From NCBI GenBank assembly GCA_943788145.1, contig CALSPD010000018.1:62001-126000 (forward strand): 64,000 nucleotides of DNA, given 5' to 3'. Source of the DNA: an uncultured Flavobacteriales bacterium. GTDB lineage: Bacteria > Bacteroidota > Bacteroidia > Flavobacteriales_G > Salibacteraceae. The stretch's first letter is position 1; each line of letters begins with the position of its first letter. The position numbers and the translations under genes were made by a program. Below the pieces are notes generated by a model. That model did not search any database. It was not told the DNA's origin and saw only the letters and a list, made by a program, of their open reading frames with translations. Shown here in pieces: positions 20,601 to 28,529 of this stretch.

Positions 20601-21031
20601 ACTACGATGTTATCACTACCATTCCATGCGAATGGGCTATTAAATGTATATGTATTCCAACCAGTAGTCGTGTTTTGGTTTGAATTAGTATAAACTGTTG
20701 TTAGTCCGCCAACAAAACCAGTTAAACTTGTCGCAGTTGTCGTTCCGATGGCGACATTAAAGCCTGCCATGGATTGACCACCGACAGCTTGAACGTTAAA
20801 AGCGAGGTTAACAATAGATCCTCCAAAGCCTCCAGCAGAAATAATTTCCGTTGCAGTATAAAGGAGTTGTGTTCTGTCGTCATGGTAAAACGTGCCATAA
20901 GGTGTCGGCCCTGTATTATAAGTTCCAGTTGAGGCTGTACCGTTACCAACGGTAACTAAAAGTTGCGAAAATCCGTTGAAGGATAGGGCAACCAATACAA
21001 CCAAACTAAGTGAATAGTAGAGGTTTTTCAT
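17645..21031 (-). CDS. Secreted beta-helix protein B1 with T9SS sorting domain
   Basis: A 1128-residue secreted protein. Residues 1-23 are a signal peptide; about 24-200 form an N-terminal beta-sandwich module (GTYNTGPTPYGTFYHDDRTQ onward) not found in B2; about 202-310 a CARDB-like domain; about 315-730 a beta-helix opened by SGTYSIPGDYASF; about 735-1045 Ig/PKD-like repeats with paired Cys; about 1050-1128 a T9SS type A domain from YPNPTQDN. The last 900 residues are nearly the same as B2, while the N-terminal module differs completely. Export by Sec and T9SS is expected; the target is unknown. It has its own terminator and a -7 box next to a mobile element. Confidence 0.9.
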   Translation of the reverse strand: MKNLYYSLSLVVLVALSFNGFSQLLVTVGNGTASTGTYNTGPTPYGTFYHDDRTQLLYTATEIISAGGFGGSIVNLAFNVQAVGGQSMAGFNVAIGTTTATSLTGFVGGLTTVYTNSNQNTTTGWNTYTFNSPFAWNGSDNIVVSVCFDNTSYTSDHSVYYTSTSGNTVYSQYADSWAGAGCTMTTGNTYNGNLRANIKFGFLPPVANDAGIAAILSPSVPTCDLDSIDIEVVLNNFGSDTLQNCSVKYQIGSGSIISMYYNGSVAPLGGTDTITIGNESFSNLDQLHVWTELPNGVPDSLPANNNDTVIIATGLSGTYSIPGDYASFNAAVDDLHSFGVCGDVVFNVASGTYTEQVVIDDIIGVSEDATVTFKGTGATWNTSILTSSSSPTLSFDGGDWITFKNLKLVNTSGNVVQIPGQSDNVTIDSCWMKGVSGTSINSQALVYMIGTPNDFSLTNNKMEKGAAWFYSTSGSTTTKKNNLTVNNNLIKDQSYYGGYMYYFNGIEFNYNTIKNDSAFQYGYGYYAMGYWYYCDNFNVTHNFIGATAGSGWYYAMYMYSCVGSSNPKSQISNNCITTGNETSSAAYYALYMSQSGLVDIYNNTFNRSGLNNSYGIYIYSGGAINLKNNSIYSKGGGVAAYIYGGFTIDQADYNNFYTPSGPILYYGTTQYNTLEDYQNATGQGMHSVMTDPNFEDLMTCATCNDTLSNAGTPLVYDDINGVVRSAVTPDIGATEYINANSFTLGADDTICGNQVLVEAGAAQSVVWGVSENGGATQTFSTPSVTLTASGNGPSNFNVAVVISTEYCGNASDAVVLRLVPGADLDTAQHICADESITLTPGGGSTATHAWSTGATTATIDVSEAGSYSVTQMEEGCESEATIVVSQSTAVEIADVEGCEADAPISIDATIPDGSSYAWSGGSAMTSAVNQFTTSGAYNVTATDLHGCVSSSDFNLMVLGEPVAAIDYAGTGGTAFLFNSQTSQQISPNTTYLWTFNSIDTSTQLNPAYVFPWNGTPTTYPVSLEIDNGCGTDLATMNITVDPIGVNEVENTVFSIYPNPTQDNVFITAGAQWSTLDVTVLDNAGRIVLAESFNGQQNIELNTKQLASGTYLVKMISESNSEVHTLIVQ

Positions 21032-21055
21032 AGTAATTGAATTAAATTATAGAGA

Positions 21056-21088
21056 CGAAAATAATAATACTTTCTGATTCCCCTGCAA
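21056..21088 (-). promoter_or_regulatory. Possible promoter of surface protein B1, -33 side lies in a mobile element
   Basis: Minus-strand TATTTTCG (21056-21063) lies 24 bp before the B1 start. A TTG occurs 22 bp upstream (21086-21088 on this strand) inside the left terminal repeat of the IS1595-like element. The spacing is at the long end of what the phylum uses, so the -33 call is tentative. Confidence 0.4.
21064..21073. repeat. Left copy of 10-bp direct repeat (target duplication)
   Basis: ATAATACTTT here is repeated exactly at 21407-21416. The copies abut the two terminal inverted repeats of the element, as a target-site duplication does. IS1595-family elements normally duplicate 8 bp; the extra 2 bp may be chance or part of the ends. 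Confidence 0.8.
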
Positions 21089-21406
21089 TTTACCACAGCG
21101 TAAATAGATTATGTTCTGAGATAGTTGATTCGTGCTTCTAAATAATAGAAAGTCCGATGAACATCTTAGAATTCACCAAACAATTTCTCACATAGATAAA
21201 CTGTAAAGAACACTGGGTGCGTATTGCTATAAGTAACGCCAAACGCACACTACTGGGTATCTTCCACAAGATAAAGGGAAGGTACTTACAGAGCTATCGA
21301 AATGAGCTTTGTTACAAACTCAACCTCAGACGATACGTTGAAAGACTCTTTGATAGACTAAATTTAGCTATAGCTAAATCTTACTGGTAAGTTCTGGGGG
21401 AATCAG
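21074..21406 (+). mobile_element. 333-bp IS1595/ISXO2-type miniature element
   Basis: The ends are imperfect 21-bp inverted repeats, 21074-21094 and 21386-21406, matching at 17 of 21 positions, with outer core CTGATTCCCC. A 10-bp direct repeat flanks the element. Inside are the first ten codons and the last sixty or so of an IS1595-family transposase, fused after a large internal deletion. It cannot transpose alone but could be moved by a full-length relative. It lies between surface protein genes B2 and B1, right behind the B1 -7 box. Confidence 0.82.
21157..21390 (+). pseudogene. IS1595/ISXO2-type transposase remnant, internally deleted
   Basis: Starting at ATG 21157, MNILEFTKQF matches the usual N terminus of ISXO2-type transposases. 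After a stop at 21193 the same frame goes on with EHWVRIAISNAKRTLLGIFH and KGRYLQSYRNELCYKLNLRR, the C-terminal part of the DDE domain, ending with a TAA at 21388 inside the right terminal repeat. About 200 central residues, including the zinc ribbon and most catalytic residues, are missing. Both halves being in one frame supports a single deletion. Confidence 0.78.
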
Positions 21407-21416
21407 ATAATACTTT
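21407..21416. repeat. Right copy of 10-bp direct repeat (target duplication)
   Basis: ATAATACTTT, identical to 21064-21073, directly follows the right inverted repeat of the miniature element. Confidence 0.8.
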
Positions 21417-21518
21417 CAACGGAGATGAAAAGATATAATGGACTTTTGATGGAGCAAGTATCCGATTGTTGAACTCCTGAGGAAAAGCCCGCATTTTGAT
21501 TTGTAAATCATTTTAAGC

Positions 21519-21551
21519 AAAAAAAAGGCGCCCGATTGGGCGCCTTTTTTA
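21519..21551 (-). terminator. Intrinsic terminator of surface protein B2
   Basis: A 13-bp stem (21521-21533 with 21538-21550), loop GATT, core GGCGCCC/GGGCGCC, same as the B1 hairpin. A T run follows on the minus strand. Confidence 0.92.
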
Positions 21552-21569
21552 AAAGTAAATGCGTTCTAC

Positions 21570-24500
21570 TTATTGAACGATAAGCGTGTGCACTTCTGAG
21601 TTTGAATCAGAAATCATCTTTACAAGGTAAGTTCCGCTTGCCAATTGCTTCGTGTTCAATTCGATGTTTTGCTGACCATTGAATGACTCAGCAAGAACAA
21701 TTCGTCCAGCATTGTCAAGAACAGTCACATCAAGTGTTGACCATTGCGCACCAGCTGTAATGAATACGTTGTCTTGAGTTGGGTTAGGGTAGATGCTGAA
21801 AACAGTGTTTTCAACTTCATTCACTCCAATTGGATCAACGGTGATATTCATGGTAGCTAGATCAGTACCACAACCATTATCAATTTCAAGAGAAACTGGA
21901 TAAGTTGTAGGCGTTCCATTCCAAGGGAAAACATAAGCAGGGTTCAATGCAGTTGAAGTATCAATGCTGTTGAATGTCCATAAATATGTTGTGTTTGGAC
22001 TGATTTGCTGAGAAGTCTGGCTGTTGAAAAGGAAAGCCGTTCCACCTGTTCCAGCATAATCGATAGCAGCTACTGGCTCACCAAGAACCAATAAGTTGAA
22101 ATCAGAACTAGAAACGCAACCATGTAAGTCAGTTGCAGTTACGTTGTATGCACCGCTCGCTGTAAATTGGTTCACAGCAGAAGTCATAGCAGAACCGCCA
22201 GACCAAGCATAAGATGAACCATCAGGAATGGTAGCATCAATGCTAATAGGAGCATCAGCCTCGCAACCTTCAATATCTGCAATTTCAACTGCGGTAGATT
22301 GAGAAACAACGATAGTAGCTTCACTTTCACAACCTTCTTCCATTTGCGTCACAGAATAAGATCCTGCTTCGCTTACATCGATGGTTGCAGTAGTAGCGCC
22401 CGTACTCCAAGCATGAGTTGCCGTTGATCCGCCACCAGGAGTAAGCGTGATAGACTCATCTGCACAAATGTGATCAGCGGTGTCTAAATCAGCTCCAGGA
22501 ATTAATCGAAGGACAACATCATCTGAAGCATTTCCACAATATTCAGTCGAAATAACCACAGCAACATTGAAGTTAGATGGTGCGCTTCCAGAAGCCGTAA
22601 GTGTAACTGATGGAGTAGAGAAGGTTTGAGTAGCTCCACCATTTTCAGAAACTCCCCAAACAACAGACTGAGCTGCTCCGGCTTCAACTAAGACTTGATT
22701 ACCGCAGATAGTATCATCAGCACCAAGCGTGAAGCTATTCGCATTGATGTATTCGGTAGCTCCGATGTCTGGTGTTACTGCAGATCGAACGACTCCGTTG
22801 ATATCATCATATACCAATGGGGTTCCTGCATTACTCAATGTATCGTTGCATGTAGCGCAAGTCATCAAATCTTCAAAGTTTGGATCAGTCACAACCGAAT
22901 GCATTCCTTGACCAGTTGCATTCTGATAATCCTCTAAGGAATTGTACTGTGCGGTACCATAATATAACAATGGACCATTAGCCGTATAATAGTTGTTGTA
23001 ATCTGCATGATCAATGGTGAAGCCACCATAGATATAAGCTGCAACACCACCACCTTTACTGTAAATGCTGTTATTCTTTAAGTTGATCGCACCACCGCTG
23101 TAGATGTAAATACCATAAGAGTTATTCAACCCAGAACGGTTAAAGGTGTTGTTGTAAATATCACACAGACCAGAAGCCGACATATACAATGCATAATAAG
23201 CCGCAGATGAAGTTTCATTACCTGTAGTAATACAGTTATTTGAAATCTGACTTTTTGGATTGCTTGAACCAACACAGCTGTACATGTACATGGCGTAGTA
23301 CCACCCACTACCAGTTGTTGCGCCAATGAAATTATGAGTCACGTTGAAGTTATCGCAGTAATACCAATAACCCATGGCGTAATAACCGTATCCATATTGG
23401 AAGGCCGAGTCATTTTTAATGGTATTGTAGTTAAACTCAATTCCATCGAAATAATACAGGTAACCACCGTAATAAGATTGATCCTTAATCAAGTTATTGT
23501 TAACCGTCAAGTTTTGCTTCTTCAAAGTAGTTGATCCTGAAGTAGAATAAAACCAAGAAGCTCCTTTTTCCATTTTGTTGTTTGTCAAACTGAAGTCGTT
23601 GGGTGTGCCATCCATCAAAACTAGGGCCTGCGTATTTGTTGATGTTCCAGAAACTCCTTTCATCCAACAGCTGTCAATGGTTACATGATCTGATTGACCA
23701 GGTAGCGAAACAACGTTGCCGCTCGTGTTAACAAGCTTCAAGTTTTTGAATGTAATCCAATCACCACCGTTGAACGCAATTGTAGGGCTCGTGCTCGATG
23801 TTAAAACAGAACTGTTCCAGTTCGCATTGGCTCCTTGGAATGTAATTGTAGCATTCTCGCTAACACCTAATATATCGTTGATAGATAACTGCTCGGTATA
23901 AGTTCCTGATGCAACGTTGAAAACAACATCACCACAAACACCAAACGAATGAAGATCATCAACAGCAGCGTTAAAGGAAGCATAGTCGCCAGGGATAGTG
24001 TAAGTTCCAGAAAGACCAGTTGCAAGTGTAATGGCTAGTGTATCGTTACTTGGAATACTATCTTGAACGCCATTCGGCATTTCTGTCCAAACGACTAAAT
24101 CGTCAAAGTTTGAGAAGCTAGTATTGGTCAAGATAACCGTGTCTAAGCCGCCAATTGGGTCCACACTTCCAGTGTATGCAAATGAGTTGACCGTTCCGCT
24201 ATTAACCTGCCATTTGATCGTGCAATTTGTCAAGGTGTCAAGACCTAGGTTCTGAAGTTGAACGGTAACGTCAACTGAATCCAAATCACATGTTGGAATA
24301 CCTGGGTTAATGATTCCAGCAATACCGGCATCATTGTCATAAGGACACAGTGCAATTATTTTAACGTCATCTACATAGATTCCGTCATAAGCATTTCCAA
24401 TTCCGTCAAGAGAATTAAAGTTGAAGCGGATTAGAATGTTCTGATTTGCATAACTAGATAAGTTATAGGTGAATGAGTTCCAACCGCCATTTACCATTTG

Positions 24501-24965
24501 ACCGTTACCATAATTGGTATAAGAATCAGCGATTGTTGTCCAAGAACCGCCTCCATTTGATGATAATTGGAAAGTCAGCCTGTCATAATAACAAGTACTA
24601 CCACTGCTACCACATTCGTTCACAATTCGATAATTGAAAGAAAGTGTTCCGCCTGAAGCAGGAATATAAACACTTTGAGAAGTCAAGTTTCCAGAAACGG
24701 TATTGCCACCATTCCCAAATTGACAACCAGATCCACTGAAAAGTGCTGATCCAGGAGCCGTGTGGCCACCAGCGCTACTAGAGGCACAGCTACTTGTGAA
24801 GCCCCAGTTTCCTGATGAGCCATTTGCTGCTGTAAAAGTTCCTAGAGAGGAACTGAAGGTTTCGTTTAGGAGTTCGCATTGGGCCGATGCATCAGTGCTG
24901 ACAACACCAGCAAACACTAACGCACCCAGCGCTCCCTTAATTAGATTAATGTAATTGTTTTTCAT
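21570..24965 (-). CDS. Secreted beta-helix protein B2 with T9SS sorting domain
   Basis: A 1131-residue secreted protein. After a signal peptide (about 1-28, ending near DASAQ) comes an N-terminal module of about 180 residues with a jelly-roll/MAM-like pattern (ETFSSSLGTF, SFNYRIVNECG, YDGIYVDDVKI) that B1 lacks. From about residue 210 on, the CARDB-like domain, beta-helix (SGTYTIPGDYASF), Ig/PKD repeats and T9SS domain (YPNPTQDN) are nearly the same as in B1. So only the N-terminal binding module has been exchanged. It has its own -7 box and terminator. Function unknown; the modular N terminus suggests a different ligand. Confidence 0.9.
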   Translation of the reverse strand: MKNNYINLIKGALGALVFAGVVSTDASAQCELLNETFSSSLGTFTAANGSSGNWGFTSSCASSSAGGHTAPGSALFSGSGCQFGNGGNTVSGNLTSQSVYIPASGGTLSFNYRIVNECGSSGSTCYYDRLTFQLSSNGGGSWTTIADSYTNYGNGQMVNGGWNSFTYNLSSYANQNILIRFNFNSLDGIGNAYDGIYVDDVKIIALCPYDNDAGIAGIINPGIPTCDLDSVDVTVQLQNLGLDTLTNCTIKWQVNSGTVNSFAYTGSVDPIGGLDTVILTNTSFSNFDDLVVWTEMPNGVQDSIPSNDTLAITLATGLSGTYTIPGDYASFNAAVDDLHSFGVCGDVVFNVASGTYTEQLSINDILGVSENATITFQGANANWNSSVLTSSTSPTIAFNGGDWITFKNLKLVNTSGNVVSLPGQSDHVTIDSCWMKGVSGTSTNTQALVLMDGTPNDFSLTNNKMEKGASWFYSTSGSTTLKKQNLTVNNNLIKDQSYYGGYLYYFDGIEFNYNTIKNDSAFQYGYGYYAMGYWYYCDNFNVTHNFIGATTGSGWYYAMYMYSCVGSSNPKSQISNNCITTGNETSSAAYYALYMSASGLCDIYNNTFNRSGLNNSYGIYIYSGGAINLKNNSIYSKGGGVAAYIYGGFTIDHADYNNYYTANGPLLYYGTAQYNSLEDYQNATGQGMHSVVTDPNFEDLMTCATCNDTLSNAGTPLVYDDINGVVRSAVTPDIGATEYINANSFTLGADDTICGNQVLVEAGAAQSVVWGVSENGGATQTFSTPSVTLTASGSAPSNFNVAVVISTEYCGNASDDVVLRLIPGADLDTADHICADESITLTPGGGSTATHAWSTGATTATIDVSEAGSYSVTQMEEGCESEATIVVSQSTAVEIADIEGCEADAPISIDATIPDGSSYAWSGGSAMTSAVNQFTASGAYNVTATDLHGCVSSSDFNLLVLGEPVAAIDYAGTGGTAFLFNSQTSQQISPNTTYLWTFNSIDTSTALNPAYVFPWNGTPTTYPVSLEIDNGCGTDLATMNITVDPIGVNEVENTVFSIYPNPTQDNVFITAGAQWSTLDVTVLDNAGRIVLAESFNGQQNIELNTKQLASGTYLVKMISDSNSEVHTLIVQ

Positions 24966-24990
24966 ATTTAGAATTTAATGGTTGAAAGAT

Positions 24991-24998
24991 CAAATCTA
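24991..24998 (-). promoter_or_regulatory. Probable -7 box of surface protein B2
   Basis: Minus-strand TAGATTTG matches TAnnTTTG and lies 25 bp before the B2 start. Confidence 0.5.
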
Positions 24999-25077
24999 CC
25001 ATTAAATCTTTTGATGAACTTAAGGCTGAAGGTCTTTGCGCCCAAGTTATTAGTAACATCCCGATAGAATGGAATTC

Positions 25078-26235
25078 CTAAGCGAACTTTTTAGCATCAG
25101 AAAATGTGATGGTTTCGTCAGACATAATGACTAAACGCTCGATGGTGTTCCTCAGCTGCCTGATGTTTCCAGTCCAATCAACATGACTCAAATAGTTAAT
25201 GGCTTCATCACTAATTGCCATTGGTGCGGTTCCGTATGACTCACTCACTTGGGTCAGGAAGTGTTTGATTAAGAGTGGAATATCGGTGGTACGCTCATTT
25301 AAAGAGGGCACCTTGATCAGAATTACTGAAAGTCTATGATATAGGTCTTCCCTAAATCGACCTTCCTTTATTTCTTCTTTTAAATCCTTGTTGGTAGCGC
25401 AAATAATTCTAGGCGAAACCGCGATTTCACTTTCACCACCAACTCTTGTAATCTTGTTTTCCTGAAGAGCTCTAAGCACTTTAGCCTGAGCGCTTAAGGA
25501 CATATCTCCTATTTCGTCCAAAAAGAGTGTTCCTCCAGACGCGAGTTCAAATTTCCCTAAACGTTGTTTAATGGCAGATGTAAATGCGCCTTTTTCATGG
25601 CCGAACAATTCACTTTCGATTAACTCGGAAGGAATAGCCGCACAATTCACTTCAATAAATGGAGCTTTTGCTCGTCCACTCTTTTTATGAATCTGTTGAG
25701 CTACGAGCTCCTTACCTGTGCCGTTAGGACCTGTTATTAATACCCGAGCTTCAGTAGGCGCTACCTTATCAATTAAGGATTTCACTTCCATAATTGGTTC
25801 AGAAATACCAATTATGGGCGAAGCACTTTTGTCGGATACCTTGCGCTTTAAACTCCTCGTTTCTTTTACAAGAACCTTCCTGTCCAATGCGTTTCTAACG
25901 GAAACTAGGAGACGGTTCAAATCTGGGGGTTTACTTATATAGTCATAAGCACCTTTTTTTAAGCTTTCGACAGCAGTGTCAATCGTACCGTGCCCCGAAA
26001 TCATAATTACTGGAATGTCAGGGTTTATATTTTGAATTTTTTCCAAAACCTCAATTCCATCCATTCCTGGCATTTTGATGTCGCAGAGAATGGCATCAAA
26101 CTCCATTTTTTCGACTAGCGCCAAACCCTTCTGTCCATTTTCAGCATCCTCGACTTGGATTTTTTCAAATTCAAGGATGTCCCTCAACGTATTACGAATA
26201 GGACGTTCATCATCTATAATCAGAATTTTAGCCAT
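25078..26235 (-). CDS. Sigma54-interacting response regulator without DNA-binding domain
   Basis: A 385-residue NtrC-like protein. Residues 1-120 are a receiver domain with phospho-acceptor Asp52 (CDIKMPG) and Lys102; residues 140-370 are a sigma54 AAA+ domain with Walker A GPNGTGKE (169-176), the sigma54-contact loop GAFTSA (216-221, usually GAFTGA) and Walker B TLFLDEIGD. It stops right after the AAA+ lid (GNIRQLRNTIERL), so the usual C-terminal Fis-type helix-turn-helix is absent. This short form occurs in other Bacteroidota as far as I recall. It probably activates RpoN promoters without specific DNA sites or through a partner. No sensor kinase is adjacent. It is the last gene of the grpE operon, 3 bp after the permease. 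Confidence 0.9.
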   Translation of the reverse strand: MAKILIIDDERPIRNTLRDILEFEKIQVEDAENGQKGLALVEKMEFDAILCDIKMPGMDGIEVLEKIQNINPDIPVIMISGHGTIDTAVESLKKGAYDYISKPPDLNRLLVSVRNALDRKVLVKETRSLKRKVSDKSASPIIGISEPIMEVKSLIDKVAPTEARVLITGPNGTGKELVAQQIHKKSGRAKAPFIEVNCAAIPSELIESELFGHEKGAFTSAIKQRLGKFELASGGTLFLDEIGDMSLSAQAKVLRALQENKITRVGGESEIAVSPRIICATNKDLKEEIKEGRFREDLYHRLSVILIKVPSLNERTTDIPLLIKHFLTQVSESYGTAPMAISDEAINYLSHVDWTGNIRQLRNTIERLVIMSDETITFSDAKKFA

Positions 26236-26238
26236 GAT

Positions 26239-27576
26239 TTAATACTTTAACCATTTTATCATCTCCTTAAAAGATGCTTTTTTTCCGTACATAAGGATGC
26301 CAGTACGGTAAACCTTTGATGCGATCCAAATCATTGTGATGAAGGTTGCGACAAGCAGAAACATACTCAACCACACCTGCCACATATCGCCACTTTCGAT
26401 TCCAAAAGCAATTCTCACCATCATCGTTACGGGAGAGGTGAAGGGAATGATTGACATCCAAACGGCAATTGGACTATTCGGATTGCTGAATATGACAAAA
26501 CTTGCCACATAGGAGAGTAGGAGAGGGAAAGTGATTGGTAAGATGAATTGCTGAGTATCCGTGTCGTTATCTACAGCGGACCCAACTGCAGCCATCATAG
26601 CGCTATACAATAAGTATCCACCGACAAAATAAAAGAGAAACATCCCCAGCATAAGCGGAAAATTCACTCGCTTCAGCTGCGTGAAAAGGTTGTTTTGATC
26701 GCTCATGGAAGTTAATGCCTCTGGAGTCTCTGCGGCCATGGATTGCTTAAGTTCCGTTGTCATGTTCATTTGTCGGGAAACGTCATTTCCTGAATATTTT
26801 GAAGAAAGCAGTGCGTATTGTGCTCCGCCAACTAACGTAAAAGTCAGTATTGTCCAAAGTAAGAATTGGGTCAAACCAACGGCAGCAATACCAATTATTT
26901 TGCCCGTCATTAGTTGAAAAGGTTTAACACTTGAAATGATCACTTCGATTACTCGATTTGATTTTTCCTCAATGACACCTCGCATGACTTGAACGCTATA
27001 CATGAAGATGAACATGTAAATGAGTATTGAAAATCCGAAGCCGACCAATCCAGGAGTAATATCCGTTTCTTGTGCGTCATTCGAAATACTGTCAAATTTG
27101 AAAGTTGCCATTTCAAAAGGAGTTTTTATCCTTTTATAGTCGCTTTCCGAAATATTGAATTCGCCTAACTTTAAAATTTCACCTCGTTGTTGAACAATTT
27201 GTTCGATTTTTCTCTGAACCCGAAAAGAAGGTTGCTTCTTAAAATAGAACGAGCCCGAGTGATTGGTGTAGTATTTTTTATTTATGTGAAGTAAGCCCGT
27301 ATACTCGCCCGACTTCAGCGCTGCAAAAGCATCATCCACTGAAATGTCTTGCACATCGAATTTAACCAAGTCACCGCCATCAAGGTTTTCGAACAAGGGA
27401 TAATTTTCGTCTATAACGAGTATGTGCTGATTTTCGGGTTCATCAAGACTGAGATAGATGGCTGTGATGCCAACAGTTGCCATAATAAGCGGTCCCAAAA
27501 TGCTCATAAGAATGAAAGAGCGTTTTCGAACTCGGCTGAGGTATTCTCGTTTTATTATGAGTAGTGTTTTATTCAT
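26239..27576 (-). CDS. ABC-2 type transporter permease (NatB-like)
   Basis: A 445-residue inner membrane protein with one N-terminal transmembrane segment (about 20-42), a periplasmic domain to about 175, and a group of five or six membrane segments from about 180 to 430. RGVIEEKSNRVIEVIISSVK is the hallmark of the NatB/YhaP group of ABC exporters. The ATG at 27576 lies within the last codons of the ATPase gene (8-bp overlap), giving the family start MNKTLLIIKREYLSRVRKR. The substrate cannot be told; related pairs export ions or drugs, or help envelope stress. Confidence 0.88.
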   Translation of the reverse strand: MNKTLLIIKREYLSRVRKRSFILMSILGPLIMATVGITAIYLSLDEPENQHILVIDENYPLFENLDGGDLVKFDVQDISVDDAFAALKSGEYTGLLHINKKYYTNHSGSFYFKKQPSFRVQRKIEQIVQQRGEILKLGEFNISESDYKRIKTPFEMATFKFDSISNDAQETDITPGLVGFGFSILIYMFIFMYSVQVMRGVIEEKSNRVIEVIISSVKPFQLMTGKIIGIAAVGLTQFLLWTILTFTLVGGAQYALLSSKYSGNDVSRQMNMTTELKQSMAAETPEALTSMSDQNNLFTQLKRVNFPLMLGMFLFYFVGGYLLYSAMMAAVGSAVDNDTDTQQFILPITFPLLLSYVASFVIFSNPNSPIAVWMSIIPFTSPVTMMVRIAFGIESGDMWQVWLSMFLLVATFITMIWIASKVYRTGILMYGKKASFKEMIKWLKY

Positions 27577-28501
27577 GAGGTGTGGATTCCAATTGAACCT
27601 CATTAACAACTTCTAAAAAGATGTCGTTCATTGATGGGCTATGTTCTTTCAAACTTTTCAATTCAACATAAGGCAGCAATGCTCGCAATAATTCATTCGC
27701 TGAATGCGGACCATGGGTCTTAATTTGAGCAGAATGAATTTCATTTTTGGTTGCCAACGAAACTAATTCAAACCTGTGCCCTAGTGCATTCGCAAAAGCT
27801 ACGGTACTTCCTTGGAATGTTAATTCAAACTGATTTTTACCGTATTGTGATCGAACCTCAGATAGGTGATTGTTAATCATTATTTTTCCTCGATTGACCA
27901 AGCAGATATGGGTACATAGCTGTTCTACACTTGACATGTTATGCGTGGATAGAACTATCGTTACTCCACATTCAGATAAAGCTAAAATCTCATTTTTTAT
28001 AATGTCCGCATTCACAGGATCAAATCCACTAAAAGGTTCATCTAAAATTAACAGGTCGGGTTTACTAGCCACTGTTATGACAAATTGCAGGCGCTGCTGC
28101 ATCCCTTTCGACAGCGAGTCAACTGGTTTATTGAGCCATTCGGACATTTGAAACTTGTCAAACCACAATTTCAAATTGGTGGTGGCTTCAATTCTTGAAA
28201 GACCCTTTAACTGAGTTAGATATAAGGCTTGCTCCCATACCTTCATGGACTTATACAATCCCCTTTCTTCAGGTAAATAACTGATTCTAGTAACTTTATG
28301 GTTATGTTCGAATAAATTCACAGAGCCAGAATCTGGGCCAGTAATTCCAGTTAGAATTCGAATTAAAGTTGTTTTTCCAGCTCCATTCGGACCGAGAAGA
28401 CCTAGAATCGATCCACTCTCAATTGCAAGCGAGACGTTGTCCAGGGCTACAAATTCGCCAAAGGACTTAGATATGTTCGTTACGCTTAAGATTGCGGCCA
28501 T
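27569..28501 (-). CDS. ABC transporter ATP-binding protein (NatA-like)
   Basis: A 310-residue ATPase that powers the NatB-like permease. It shows Walker A GPNGAGKTT near residue 39, a signature sequence LSKGMQQRL in place of LSGGQ, Walker B LLILDEPFSGFDP and the switch His in LSTHNM. The C-terminal 80 residues form the extra domain usual in NatA-type subunits. It overlaps the permease gene by 8 bp and starts 28 bp after dnaJ, so it belongs to the same operon. Confidence 0.9.
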   Translation of the reverse strand: MAAILSVTNISKSFGEFVALDNVSLAIESGSILGLLGPNGAGKTTLIRILTGITGPDSGSVNLFEHNHKVTRISYLPEERGLYKSMKVWEQALYLTQLKGLSRIEATTNLKLWFDKFQMSEWLNKPVDSLSKGMQQRLQFVITVASKPDLLILDEPFSGFDPVNADIIKNEILALSECGVTIVLSTHNMSSVEQLCTHICLVNRGKIMINNHLSEVRSQYGKNQFELTFQGSTVAFANALGHRFELVSLATKNEIHSAQIKTHGPHSANELLRALLPYVELKSLKEHSPSMNDIFLEVVNEVQLESTPHE

Positions 28502-28529
28502 TAAAAGCGGGAGTTTAGCTACCTAGCTA

